Source: Deltaproteobacteria bacterium
GTDB lineage: Bacteria; Myxococcota; Polyangia; Haliangiales; Haliangiaceae
Assembly (NCBI GenBank): GCA_018262455.1
Contig: JAGSPR010000450.1
Coordinates: 1-5,188, forward strand
Direction of reading: 5' to 3'
Length of the DNA: 5,188 nt
How positions within the stretch are numbered: the stretch's first letter is position 1; every line of letters begins with the position of its first letter. Below the pieces are notes generated by a model that saw nothing but the letters and a program-made list of their open reading frames with translations, had not been told where the DNA came from and searched no databases. Positions 1 through 5,118 of the stretch are shown here, one piece after another. A program made the translations under genes and the position numbers.

Positions 1-441
1 CGCGGCCCACAGCCACACGAACATCCCGAGCCAGCACAGCACCATGAGCGCGAGCGCACTCGGGATGCCGGTGACGACGCGCCACAACGCCGAGCGCGGG
101 GTCGGGTGCGCGGCGCCCTCGACCTCGAGCTGCACGGTCTCGGTGGGTTCGTTCGCCGGGAGGTGCTCCGCGATCAAGCCCGCCCACGCCGCGATGGCGG
201 AGAACCAGCGCAGTCCGTCGATCACCCGCGGACCGTCCTCGGCGAGGTACGCCGCCGGATCGCGCCGGGTCAGGCGACTCGCCGCGAACACCGGGAGTGC
301 GAGGTACGCGAACGCGAAGACCGTTCCGAACGACAGGCCGACGACCCCGAGGGCGAGGAACGCGACGAAGCGAACCGCGAGCTGGAAGCGGGTGAAGGCT
401 CCCGGCGGCTGGACCACGTAGTGGACTGGATAGGCGTTCAT
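1..441 (-). CDS. Integral membrane protein of unknown function (partial, N-terminal 147 aa)
   Basis: This gene is read leftward and leaves the window at base 1 with no stop codon, so only the N-terminal 147 residues are visible. The product starts MNAYPVHYVVQPPGAFTRF. It has a long hydrophobic stretch at about residues 22-55, a second at about 78-92 (RWFSAIAAWAGLIA), then a polar segment at about 93-118. A third stretch, at about 119-147, ends in a Trp-rich run (VLCWLGMFVWLWAA). This pattern indicates an inner-membrane protein with a loop carrying charged residues. I cannot assign a family firmly; a DUF4389-type protein is a weak guess from the overall look. I chose the ATG at 441 because MNAYP looks like a natural N-terminus. 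An in-frame ATG at 459 would add six residues, and neither start has a clear Shine-Dalgarno. The gene is divergent from the BON gene. The plus-strand frames over this span read as Arg/Ser-rich nonsense. Confidence 0.75.
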   Translation of the reverse strand, partial: MNAYPVHYVVQPPGAFTRFQLAVRFVAFLALGVVGLSFGTVFAFAYLALPVFAASRLTRRDPAAYLAEDGPRVIDGLRWFSAIAAWAGLIAEHLPANEPTETVQLEVEGAAHPTPRSALWRVVTGIPSALALMVLCWLGMFVWLWAA

Positions 442-568
442 GCCCGCATGCGGCTGCATCGGCCGTGCCCGGCCCCGCTCTCACGCGCCAGACGCGGTCC
501 GCCGCGGCATGCACGATGCAATCTGAAATCGAGATGACCGGAGCGCGCAGTGCGCAGGGAGATCGACG
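442..568. promoter_or_regulatory. Divergent intergenic region between the membrane protein and the BON gene
   Basis: This 127-base gap lies between two genes transcribed away from each other, so it should hold promoters for both. A locally AT-richer patch (about 509-535, around gcaatctgaaatcgaga) is the likeliest place for a promoter opening region. I cannot identify a convincing -35/-10 pair on either strand. No gene or strong hairpin is visible. Confidence 0.4.
556..562 (+). promoter_or_regulatory. Ribosome binding site of the triple-BON gene
   Basis: AGGGAGA ends six bases before the ATG at 569. It supports that start over any later in-frame codon. Confidence 0.75.
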
Positions 569-1234
569 ATGAACATCGTGAAGACCGACGAACAGCTCCA
601 GAAGGACGTGATCAGCGAGCTCGCATGGGACACCCGGGTCGGGCCGGCCGAGGTCGGCGTGGAGGTCGACGCTCACGTCGTGACGCTGACGGGGACGGTC
701 CCGAGCTGGGCCAAGAAGCTCGCCGCCGCGGACGCCGCTCACCGCGTGGCCGGGGTACTCGACGTCGCCAACAACATCATCGTCAAGATCAGCGATGGGC
801 CACGGCCCACGGATACGGAGATCGCGGCGGCCGTGCGCCAGGCCCTGACCTGGGATGAGTTCGTCCCCGCCGACCGGATCCAGTCCACCGTCGAGAACGG
901 GGCGGTGAGGTTGCAGGGAACCGTCGACTACCTGGCGCAGCGCGAGGATGCAGCGCGCGCGGTGGGGTACCTCGCGGGCGTCGTCGCCGTCGACAACCAG
1001 ATCACGGTGAAGCGGGCCGACGTGTCGAAGACCGCCCTGCGCGCGGCGATCCAGGGTGCCCTCGAGCGCCAGGCGCTGCGCGACGCGAACCGGGTCCAGC
1101 TCGAGGTCGAGGAGGGGCGGGTCACGCTTTCGGGGACCGTTCACTCGTGGGCGGAGCGCCAGGCCGTGGTCGGCGCCACGCGCGGCACGCGCGGCGTGGA
1201 TCTCGTCATCGACGAGCTGCGAATCTCACCGTGA
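569..1234 (+). CDS. Triple BON domain protein, cytoplasmic
   Basis: The 221-residue product consists almost wholly of three consecutive BON domains, at about residues 6-74, 82-148 and 153-219. Each repeat shows the BON pattern: a helix with acidic/basic residues, a beta strand ending in a central Gly (TLTGTV at 39-44, RLQGTV at 114-119, TLSGTV at 186-191), a helix rich in Ala/Arg, then a Gly-Val turn and a last strand (GVLDVANNIIV, GVVAVDNQITV, GVDLVIDELRI). BON domains are thought to bind phospholipid or other hydrophobic ligands and occur in osmotic-stress proteins such as OsmY. OsmY itself is periplasmic and has two domains. Here there is no signal peptide or lipobox, so the protein is predicted to be cytosolic or membrane-peripheral. 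A good Shine-Dalgarno fixes the start. It converges on the metalloprotease gene, with 68 bases between the two stops and no T-tract terminator visible. The exact ligand is unknown. Confidence 0.93.
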   Translation: MNIVKTDEQLQKDVISELAWDTRVGPAEVGVEVDAHVVTLTGTVPSWAKKLAAADAAHRVAGVLDVANNIIVKISDGPRPTDTEIAAAVRQALTWDEFVPADRIQSTVENGAVRLQGTVDYLAQREDAARAVGYLAGVVAVDNQITVKRADVSKTALRAAIQGALERQALRDANRVQLEVEEGRVTLSGTVHSWAERQAVVGATRGTRGVDLVIDELRISP

Positions 1235-1302
1235 TCTCCATCATCACCCGGATGCAGGAGGTGCGCCGGGCGCTCGACCTCGACGCAGCCGGTGCGGACG
1301 AG

Positions 1303-1764
1303 CTAGGGACACGCGCCCCACAGTTCGACCAGCTCCGCCTCGTCTGAGTCGGTCGGTTCGATCGTCACGTTCGCGGTGTTCATGACCGAGACCCGGCTCG
1401 TGAGGGACACGTGGCCGAGCCCGAGCGCGTGCCCGAGCTCGTGCGCGACCGTGATCGCTCGCTGGTCGCGATCGCGCAACCGAAGGTTGACGTAGACCGT
1501 CGCGTTGTCGTCGTCGTAGTAGCCATAGAAGGCGTCGGCGGCGTCGCGGAACTCGATCGTGATCGCCGAGCTCTCGCCGCGCGCGAGTCCGGTGACGCCA
1601 CGCGCGCTCCACATCGCGATCGCATCGTCGATGCTCGCCTGCTGCTCCGGGCTCGCGGCCGGCGCTGCGACGATCATCGGCGCGCACGGGTCGAAGGCGA
1701 TCGCCGCCGTGGAGGGCTGGGAGCCGCAGCCCGTGAACAATAACCACCAGAGTGATGCGCGCAA
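1303..1764 (-). CDS. Small matrixin-like zinc metalloprotease, putative lipoprotein
   Basis: The 153-residue product carries the full metzincin zinc site HELGHALGLGH at residues 108-118. His108, His112 and His118 would be zinc ligands and Glu109 the catalytic base. Met128 in VSVMN gives the Met-turn expected some ten residues later. The tail PTDSDEAELVELWG resembles the last helix of matrixin domains. A short hydrophobic N-terminus ends in LFTGC (Cys13), a near-lipobox with Phe at -3, so a lipid-anchored envelope protease is likely. Cys27 and Cys152 could form a disulfide. The chain is about the size of a bare catalytic domain: no propeptide with a cysteine switch and no C-terminal domain. 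The first possible start is TTG at 1764, because a stop lies 12 codons upstream with no ATG or GTG between. It has no clear Shine-Dalgarno, so the start is the weakest part of the call. The gene follows the beta-barrel gene on the same strand after 57 bases. Confidence 0.88.
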   Translation of the reverse strand: MRASLWWLLFTGCGSQPSTAAIAFDPCAPMIVAAPAASPEQQASIDDAIAMWSARGVTGLARGESSAITIEFRDAADAFYGYYDDDNATVYVNLRLRDRDQRAITVAHELGHALGLGHVSLTSRVSVMNTANVTIEPTDSDEAELVELWGACP

Positions 1765-1773
1765 CCCGACAAG

Positions 1774-1801
1774 AGTATGCGCGCAAGGGTTGGTACCTCA
1801 A
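1774..1801 (-). promoter_or_regulatory. Possible sigma-70-type promoter for the metalloprotease
   Basis: On the minus strand TTGAGG (1801-1796) and CATACT (1779-1774) are separated by 16 bases. Each matches four of the six bases of the TTGACA/TATAAT consensus. The -10-like element ends only nine bases before the TTG start at 1764, so a transcript from here would be almost leaderless. Matches of this quality also occur by chance. Confidence 0.25.
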
Positions 1802-1821
1802 ATGCAAAAGCTGCGTCGCTG

Positions 1822-2490
1822 TCAGAACTCGTAGCCGACCGCGGCGCTCGCTTCCCACGCGTGCATCGGCGCGAACGTGTCGCCCCCGGCGTTCTCGAGG
1901 ACGAGGCCCGCGTTGGTGTTGACGCGGATGGTGCCGTGGAGGTCTGCGACGATCCCGCTCTTGTCGCGGTACGCGACCCCTGCGCCCATCGGGAACACCA
2001 CCGAGTTGTCGCTGTCGTTGACGCCGGTGTCCGACAGAGCGAAGTCACCGCCCGTGAGATCGTAACGCTGCCAACCAATGCCGGCGAAGGCGTACGGGTT
2101 CCACGCATAGTGTGGGAGCACGTTCCAGCGAAGGGCGCCCTCGACCGTCGAGCCGACGAGCGTGCCGTCCTGTGTTCCGATCAGCGCGTTGATGTTGGCT
2201 GCGGTGCCCACGTAGCCGATGTCGAAGCCGATCGGCGTGTGCGAGCCGATCGTCACCCGCAGGTTCCACAGGCCACCGACGTCGGAGCTGACGGTGTCGC
2301 GCATATTCTGGTCGGTGAACCCCGTGAGGCCGCCACCGAGGATCGTGCTGACGCCGATGCCTGTCTGGAGGCCCGGCTCGTTCCACGCGTAGCTGTACAT
2401 GCTCATCTCTTCTTCGGCGCTGGCGGTGAGCGGGACGGCCAGCGTCAGAGTCGAGACCACGAATGCGAAGATCTTGGAGTGTCTTGTCAT
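1822..2490 (-). CDS. Outer-membrane beta-barrel protein
   Basis: The 222-residue product begins with a typical Sec signal peptide: a basic MTRHSK, a hydrophobic core, and cleavage predicted after Ala25 in LTASA, leaving EEEMSMYSY as the mature N-terminus. The rest has alternating polar/hydrophobic segments rich in Gly and aromatic residues, such as GLQTGIGVSTILGGG (40-54), NLRVTIGSHTPIGFDIGYVG (76-95), TVEGALRWNVLP (115-126), NPYAFAGIGWQRYDL (131-145), MGAGVAYRDKSGIVADLHG (168-186) and AWEASAAVGYEF (211-222). The final residue is Phe, the usual C-terminal signal for insertion by the BAM complex. The size suits a barrel of about eight strands. The ligand or role is unknown: it could be a small OmpA/OmpW-like channel or a structural barrel. 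The start is supported by AGAGAG six bases upstream. The metalloprotease gene follows downstream on the same strand. Confidence 0.88.
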   Translation of the reverse strand: MTRHSKIFAFVVSTLTLAVPLTASAEEEMSMYSYAWNEPGLQTGIGVSTILGGGLTGFTDQNMRDTVSSDVGGLWNLRVTIGSHTPIGFDIGYVGTAANINALIGTQDGTLVGSTVEGALRWNVLPHYAWNPYAFAGIGWQRYDLTGGDFALSDTGVNDSDNSVVFPMGAGVAYRDKSGIVADLHGTIRVNTNAGLVLENAGGDTFAPMHAWEASAAVGYEF

Positions 2491-2496
2491 GGCGAG

Positions 2497-2502
2497 CTCT
2501 CT
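2497..2502 (-). promoter_or_regulatory. Ribosome binding site of the beta-barrel gene
   Basis: AGAGAG on the minus strand lies six bases before the ATG at 2490 and supports that start. Confidence 0.55.
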
Positions 2503-2504
2503 TT

Positions 2505-2523
2505 CTGGGGGTGTGCCACCCAG
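2505..2523 (-). promoter_or_regulatory. Leader hairpin just upstream of the beta-barrel ribosome binding site
   Basis: In the mRNA of the barrel gene, GGGTG (2521-2517) pairs perfectly with CACCC (2513-2509) around a three-base loop. Two more pairs (CT with AG) follow after a two-base bulge. The hairpin ends two bases before the AGAGAG Shine-Dalgarno, so it could stabilise the leader or modulate translation. It could also be chance in GC-rich sequence. Confidence 0.35.
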
Positions 2524-2538
2524 ACGAGCATCAGCCGT

Positions 2539-2550
2539 GCCCGCGCGGGC
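2539..2550. repeat. 12-bp perfect palindrome, possible operator
   Basis: GCCCGCGCGGGC equals its own reverse complement. It lies 49 bases upstream of the beta-barrel start and 122 bases upstream of the PilZ start, a position that suits a dimeric regulator. All-G/C palindromes arise often by chance at this base composition. Confidence 0.4.
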
Positions 2551-2672
2551 CGTGTCGACACCCGATCATGTGCGCTCATCTCGCGTGACGGACTCTCAGA
2601 GCGGCACGTGGTGCGCGAATCCGCCGGTGACCTAGCCCGGTGCTTGGCCCGTTCAGTGCTTGTCAGATCGTC

Positions 2673-3344
2673 ATGAGCGAGAGGAGGCGGTCCCAGCGCA
2701 TCGTTGCTCAGCGCGCTGGACAGCTGAAGCATCGGGACCACTGGACGCCGATCATCATCGACGACATCTCGCGCCACGGAGCACGGATGTGCGGTGCCGG
2801 GTCGTTCAAGGTCGGTGACAACGTGCTCATCGAGATCGCGGCGTCAGCTCATCGCCTGGGGCTTCGCGGCCGGATCATCTGGAACGATCACGGGCGGCGT
2901 CGGCATGCGGGCGTCGAGTTCGACCGACTGGATCCGCGCGTGCAGACCGCGCTCAACGGAGCTCTGTTCGAGGACACGGGGCCCGTCGCGAAGCAGGGCT
3001 CGGTGTTGCTCGCCATCGCCGATCCGACGGCGCTGAGCCAGCTCGGCGAGGTGATCTGCGAGGCCGGACTCGGCGTGGTCACGCGCCTGACCCCGCTCGA
3101 CTTCATCCAGGCCCTGGAGTCACGGGGCGACGTCGTGGCGGCGATCGTCTCCGCCGATCTCCCGTGCGAGGCTGCCGGAGATCTTCTGGCGTACCTCGCG
3201 AGTGACCATCCCTCGATCCCGCGCATCTTGCTGCTCGCCGACGAGGACGGCGGGGCGACCGTCGACGACAGGGCGCAGGTCTGCCTGCGCGCGACGTGCT
3301 CGCCGGCCGAGATCCTGGCGGCGGTCCACCACGGCGCTTCCTAG
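2673..3344 (+). CDS. PilZ domain protein with a degenerate receiver-like C-terminal domain
   Basis: The 223-residue product has two parts. Residues 1-95 form a PilZ domain with both cyclic-di-GMP binding motifs: RxxxR (Arg5-Arg9 in RRSQR) and DxSxxG (Asp31, Ser33, Gly36 in DISRHG), plus the usual late strand HAGVEFDRL at 78-86. Residues 110-220 look like a response-regulator receiver fold: VLLAIADPTALSQL, then VVAAIVSADLP, then PRILLLAD, then LRATCSPAEILAAV. By eye alignment the phospho-accepting Asp is replaced by Ser160, the usual Thr/Ser after the fourth strand by Leu188, and the Lys before Pro is absent, so it would not be phosphorylated in the normal way. I chose the ATG at 2673 because it directly precedes the RxxxR arm. 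A GTG at 2640 would add 11 residues. Neither has a good Shine-Dalgarno. It probably acts in the cytosol as a cyclic-di-GMP-responsive adaptor; its partner is unknown. Confidence 0.87.
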   Translation: MSERRRSQRIVAQRAGQLKHRDHWTPIIIDDISRHGARMCGAGSFKVGDNVLIEIAASAHRLGLRGRIIWNDHGRRRHAGVEFDRLDPRVQTALNGALFEDTGPVAKQGSVLLAIADPTALSQLGEVICEAGLGVVTRLTPLDFIQALESRGDVVAAIVSADLPCEAAGDLLAYLASDHPSIPRILLLADEDGGATVDDRAQVCLRATCSPAEILAAVHHGAS

Positions 3345-3437
3345 CCAGCTCGCGTGCTCCACGATCGCCGGGTTCTCCGTGACCTCATGGCATGTGGGCT
3401 GCAGCGCTGCTCAAGCATGGAATGAACCGGAGGCGCC
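3345..3437 (+). promoter_or_regulatory. Gap upstream of the CBS gene, with a 10-bp palindrome
   Basis: This 93-base gap separates the PilZ and CBS genes, which lie on the same strand. It holds the perfect palindrome GCAGCGCTGC at 3401-3410, overlapping GCTGCAGC (3398-3405). It may be an operator or a weak hairpin. No T-tract follows, so a classical terminator is not supported. The gap is long enough for the CBS gene to have its own promoter, but I see no clear one. Confidence 0.3.
3429..3433 (+). promoter_or_regulatory. Ribosome binding site of the CBS gene
   Basis: GGAGG lies four bases before the ATG at 3438 and ten before an in-frame ATG at 3444. Spacing does not clearly decide between the two starts; they differ by only two residues. 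Confidence 0.75.
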
Positions 3438-3842
3438 ATGTTGATGCCACCCATCGATCGCTACATGACGCGACAGCCATGGACGATCGGTCGCGACGCG
3501 ACGATGTCCCAGGCCCAGCAGGTGATGCGCCAGCATCAGATCCGGCACCTCCCGGTGCTCGACGCCGGGAAGCTGGTTGGCATCGTCAGCGAACGCGACC
3601 TGCACTTCATCGAGACGCTGCCGTGCGGTGATCCCGACGAGGTCACCATCGACGACGTCATGGTCGTCGACGTCTTCACGGTCGGCGGCGACGCTCCGGC
3701 GGACTCGGTCGTCGAAACGATGGCGACGCGAAAGTACGGCTCCGCGCTCGTCGTCGACCGCCACGGGGAGGTCATCGGGATCTTCACGACCATCGACGCG
3801 TTGCAGGTGTTCGCCGACGTGCTGCAGCGCGCGACGTCGTGA
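3438..3842 (+). CDS. Two-CBS-domain protein (Bateman module)
   Basis: The 134-residue product is a stand-alone Bateman pair. CBS1 covers about residues 6-57 (YMTRQPWTI, then the helix MSQAQQVMRQHQIRHLPV, then GKLVGIVSERDL). CBS2 covers about 71-130 (DVMVVDVFTV, then ADSVVETMATRKYGSALVV, then GEVIGIFTTIDAL). Each domain ends in the nucleotide-contact motif G-h-h-S/T-x-x-D: GIVSERD at 48-54 and GIFTTID at 114-120. CBS pairs of this kind bind AMP, ATP or related adenosine ligands and usually regulate a partner. Here no enzyme or transporter domain is fused, so the protein must act in trans. There is no signal peptide or membrane segment, so it is cytosolic. Its stop codon is two bases from that of the convergent DUF2267 gene. 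The target is unknown; similar proteins are often called stress-related or IMPDH-like CBS proteins without experimental support. Confidence 0.93.
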   Translation: MLMPPIDRYMTRQPWTIGRDATMSQAQQVMRQHQIRHLPVLDAGKLVGIVSERDLHFIETLPCGDPDEVTIDDVMVVDVFTVGGDAPADSVVETMATRKYGSALVVDRHGEVIGIFTTIDALQVFADVLQRATS

Positions 3843-3858
3843 CCTCAGCGGCTGTAGC
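3821..3858 (+). terminator. Possible shared hairpin over two convergent gene ends
   Basis: GCTGCAGC (3821-3828) can pair with GCTGTAGC (3851-3858), giving eight pairs with one G-U wobble in the plus-strand RNA. In the minus-strand RNA the wobble becomes a C-A mismatch. The 22-base loop contains the stop codons of both the CBS and DUF2267 genes. There is no T-tract, so this is not a standard intrinsic terminator. Confidence 0.25.
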
Positions 3859-4354
3859 CCGTACGGCGCGTGATGCCCTGGCCGCGTGACGCGGTCGGTG
3901 CGCGGTGCTCCGCGGGAGGCGTGGACAGCTCGTGCCACAGGGTCGCGATCGAGCGCGGCAGCGTCGCGAGCACGTCCTGGATCTCGCCGGGCGACACGTG
4001 CTCGACCAACAGCTGGATCACGGCGCGCAGCGCATCGGTCGGGGCGAGGCGCGGATCCGGCGCGAGCTCTCGCTTGACGCGCGCGATCATCGCGGCGCGG
4101 TCGCGGATGAGTCCCGGATCGTTCCGCAGGGTCCAGCCTTCGTAGTACACGCCGCGGATCAGCGTCGGAAGCTGGGCACCGAGATCGACGGCCTCGGCCG
4201 CCGGCAACCGGTCGCGGATCGCGTGCAACCCGGCACGCAGTGCGTGCAGGGCGCGCGGTTGCTCCGACGGCGGTAGGTCGAGGCTCGTGCTCAACTGGTC
4301 CAGCCAGGTCCGGGCGACCTCGACATAGGGTTCGAACGGGTGATGTCGGGACAC
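3845..4354 (-). CDS. DUF2267 domain protein
   Basis: The 169-residue product is predicted to be cytosolic and helical. About residues 10-140 match the DUF2267 pattern: an N-terminal helix around a Trp (VARTWLDQLSTSLDL), a helix with LHALRAGLHAIRDRLPAAEAVDLGAQLPTLIRGVYYEGW, and a second similar half, PTDALRAVIQLLVEHVSPGEIQDVLATLPRSIATLW. Gln-Leu-Pro and Thr-Leu-Pro mark the ends of the two halves. The tail (about 143-169) is Arg/Thr/Pro-rich and probably disordered. The function of DUF2267 is not established; the domain recurs next to BON, CBS and small stress proteins. The start is GTG at 4354, set by AAGGAG six bases upstream. The same frame stays open far upstream, but that part shadows the next gene. 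Only 23 bases separate it from the exported-protein gene upstream, so the two probably form an operon. Confidence 0.88.
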   Translation of the reverse strand: MSRHHPFEPYVEVARTWLDQLSTSLDLPPSEQPRALHALRAGLHAIRDRLPAAEAVDLGAQLPTLIRGVYYEGWTLRNDPGLIRDRAAMIARVKRELAPDPRLAPTDALRAVIQLLVEHVSPGEIQDVLATLPRSIATLWHELSTPPAEHRAPTASRGQGITRRTGYSR

Positions 4355-4360
4355 GGGAGT

Positions 4361-4366
4361 CTCCTT
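4361..4366 (-). promoter_or_regulatory. Ribosome binding site that fixes the GTG start of the DUF2267 gene
   Basis: AAGGAG on the minus strand sits six bases before GTG at 4354. The reading frame is open for hundreds of bases upstream, so this site is what shows where the gene really begins. Confidence 0.85.
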
Positions 4367-4377
4367 GGTTCGGTGCG

Positions 4378-5118
4378 TCAGCGCGGAGCCGCCAGCACGG
4401 GGCTCGCTCGGGTGTCGTCGGTCGGAATCGTGGTGGCCCAGCGCAGGGTGCGCTCCAGCGTGCGGGCGGAGCGGACCATGGACCGGGTGACCTCGTCGGG
4501 TGCGAGCGCGGGGTCGTCGGCGACCGCGCGGTCGATCAGCACGAACAACGTCCGCGCGAGGGTCGCAGGGCGCTCGAGGAAGGTGTCGAGGCGCGCCACG
4601 AGCGCGCGGTAGCGAGCCGCGGACGCCGGATTCGTGGCGCGGTCCGGCGGCGCCACGATCGACGCCCGCGCGCGAGTGATCAGCGCGACCTGTGACATCC
4701 CGATCTGATACGCCGCGCGCAGCTGGATCGGCCTCGGGCCGAGCTCGAGTGCCGCGGTGTAGAGCTGCACCGCCGGGGCGAGCGCGGCCTCGAGGTCGAC
4801 GACGAGCCCGGGGAGCTGCCGGGGATCGTCGATGCGCGGGATCGATGCGTCCTGGATGCAGGCGGCGAACGACAGCACGTGGTTCCAGGCGGCCGGTGAG
4901 CCGCTCCCCCCGGGAACCGACCAGTACCGCAGGCACTCGGCCGGAACGAGCACGAGCTCGAGCGACTCGGGAAGCTCGTCGGCGACCACGGATCCAGGCG
5001 ACAACGCGAGGACGACGGCGAGCACGACGTGCGATCGCGCGGTTCCTGCGTGCCGGCTCCTCGACCACGCCCGGGTTGCGCGGTTGCTGCCTCGGCTCGA
5101 GACGAGGGGGGCCTTCAT
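4378..5118 (-). CDS. Exported protein of unknown function
   Basis: I do not recognise this 246-residue protein. It has a long Arg/Ser-rich N-terminus of about 30 residues, then a hydrophobic core (VVLAVVLALSPGSVVA) and a plausible signal-peptidase site after Ala46, followed by DELPESLEL. The mature part (about 200 residues) is mostly helical, rich in Ala, Leu and Arg, with two cysteines (Cys62 in AECLRYW and Cys87 in FAACIQD) that could form a disulfide. Helices such as LPGLVVDLEAALAPAVQLYTAALEL and the segment ending LFVLIDRAVADDPALAPDEVTRSMVRSARTLERTLRWA suggest a helical bundle. The ATG at 5118 is preferred because it shortens an already long n-region. An in-frame ATG at 5148 would add ten residues. 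Neither has a clear Shine-Dalgarno. The gene ends 23 bases before the DUF2267 start, so co-transcription is likely. A membrane-anchored form, with the hydrophobic segment uncleaved, is the alternative. Confidence 0.75.
   Translation of the reverse strand: MKAPLVSSRGSNRATRAWSRSRHAGTARSHVVLAVVLALSPGSVVADELPESLELVLVPAECLRYWSVPGGSGSPAAWNHVLSFAACIQDASIPRIDDPRQLPGLVVDLEAALAPAVQLYTAALELGPRPIQLRAAYQIGMSQVALITRARASIVAPPDRATNPASAARYRALVARLDTFLERPATLARTLFVLIDRAVADDPALAPDEVTRSMVRSARTLERTLRWATTIPTDDTRASPVLAAPR

Larger units (their letters stand above)
2491..2672. promoter_or_regulatory. Divergent regulatory region between the beta-barrel and PilZ genes
   Basis: This 182-base gap between divergent genes should hold the promoters of both. 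It contains a hairpin next to the barrel gene's ribosome binding site, a 12-bp perfect palindrome at 2539-2550, and a small inverted repeat, GCACGTGGTGC, nearer the PilZ side. I cannot assign a clear -10/-35 pair or a sigma-54 site on either strand. Confidence 0.45.

Noticed and set aside
44..537. Overlapping plus-strand open frames at the left edge
   Set aside because: They are rich in Arg, Ser and Pro with no domain pattern, and lie antisense to a frame encoding clear membrane segments.
1235..1302. Possible terminator between the convergent BON and metalloprotease genes
   Set aside because: Only short imperfect GC inverted repeats are present, with no T-tract on either strand.
1501..1520. 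Short gtc/gta triplet run resembling a microsatellite
   Set aside because: It is the codon run for YYDDDN in the metalloprotease, too short and too irregular to be a repeat element.
1777..2676. A 299-codon plus-strand open frame opposite the beta-barrel gene
   Set aside because: It has the composition of a GC-rich antisense shadow. The minus strand encodes a signal peptide, barrel strands and a terminal Phe.
2682..2687. AGGAGG resembling a strong ribosome binding site in the PilZ gene
   Set aside because: It lies inside the coding region, encodes the Arg-rich arm with the RxxxR motif, and no in-frame start codon follows at a useful distance.
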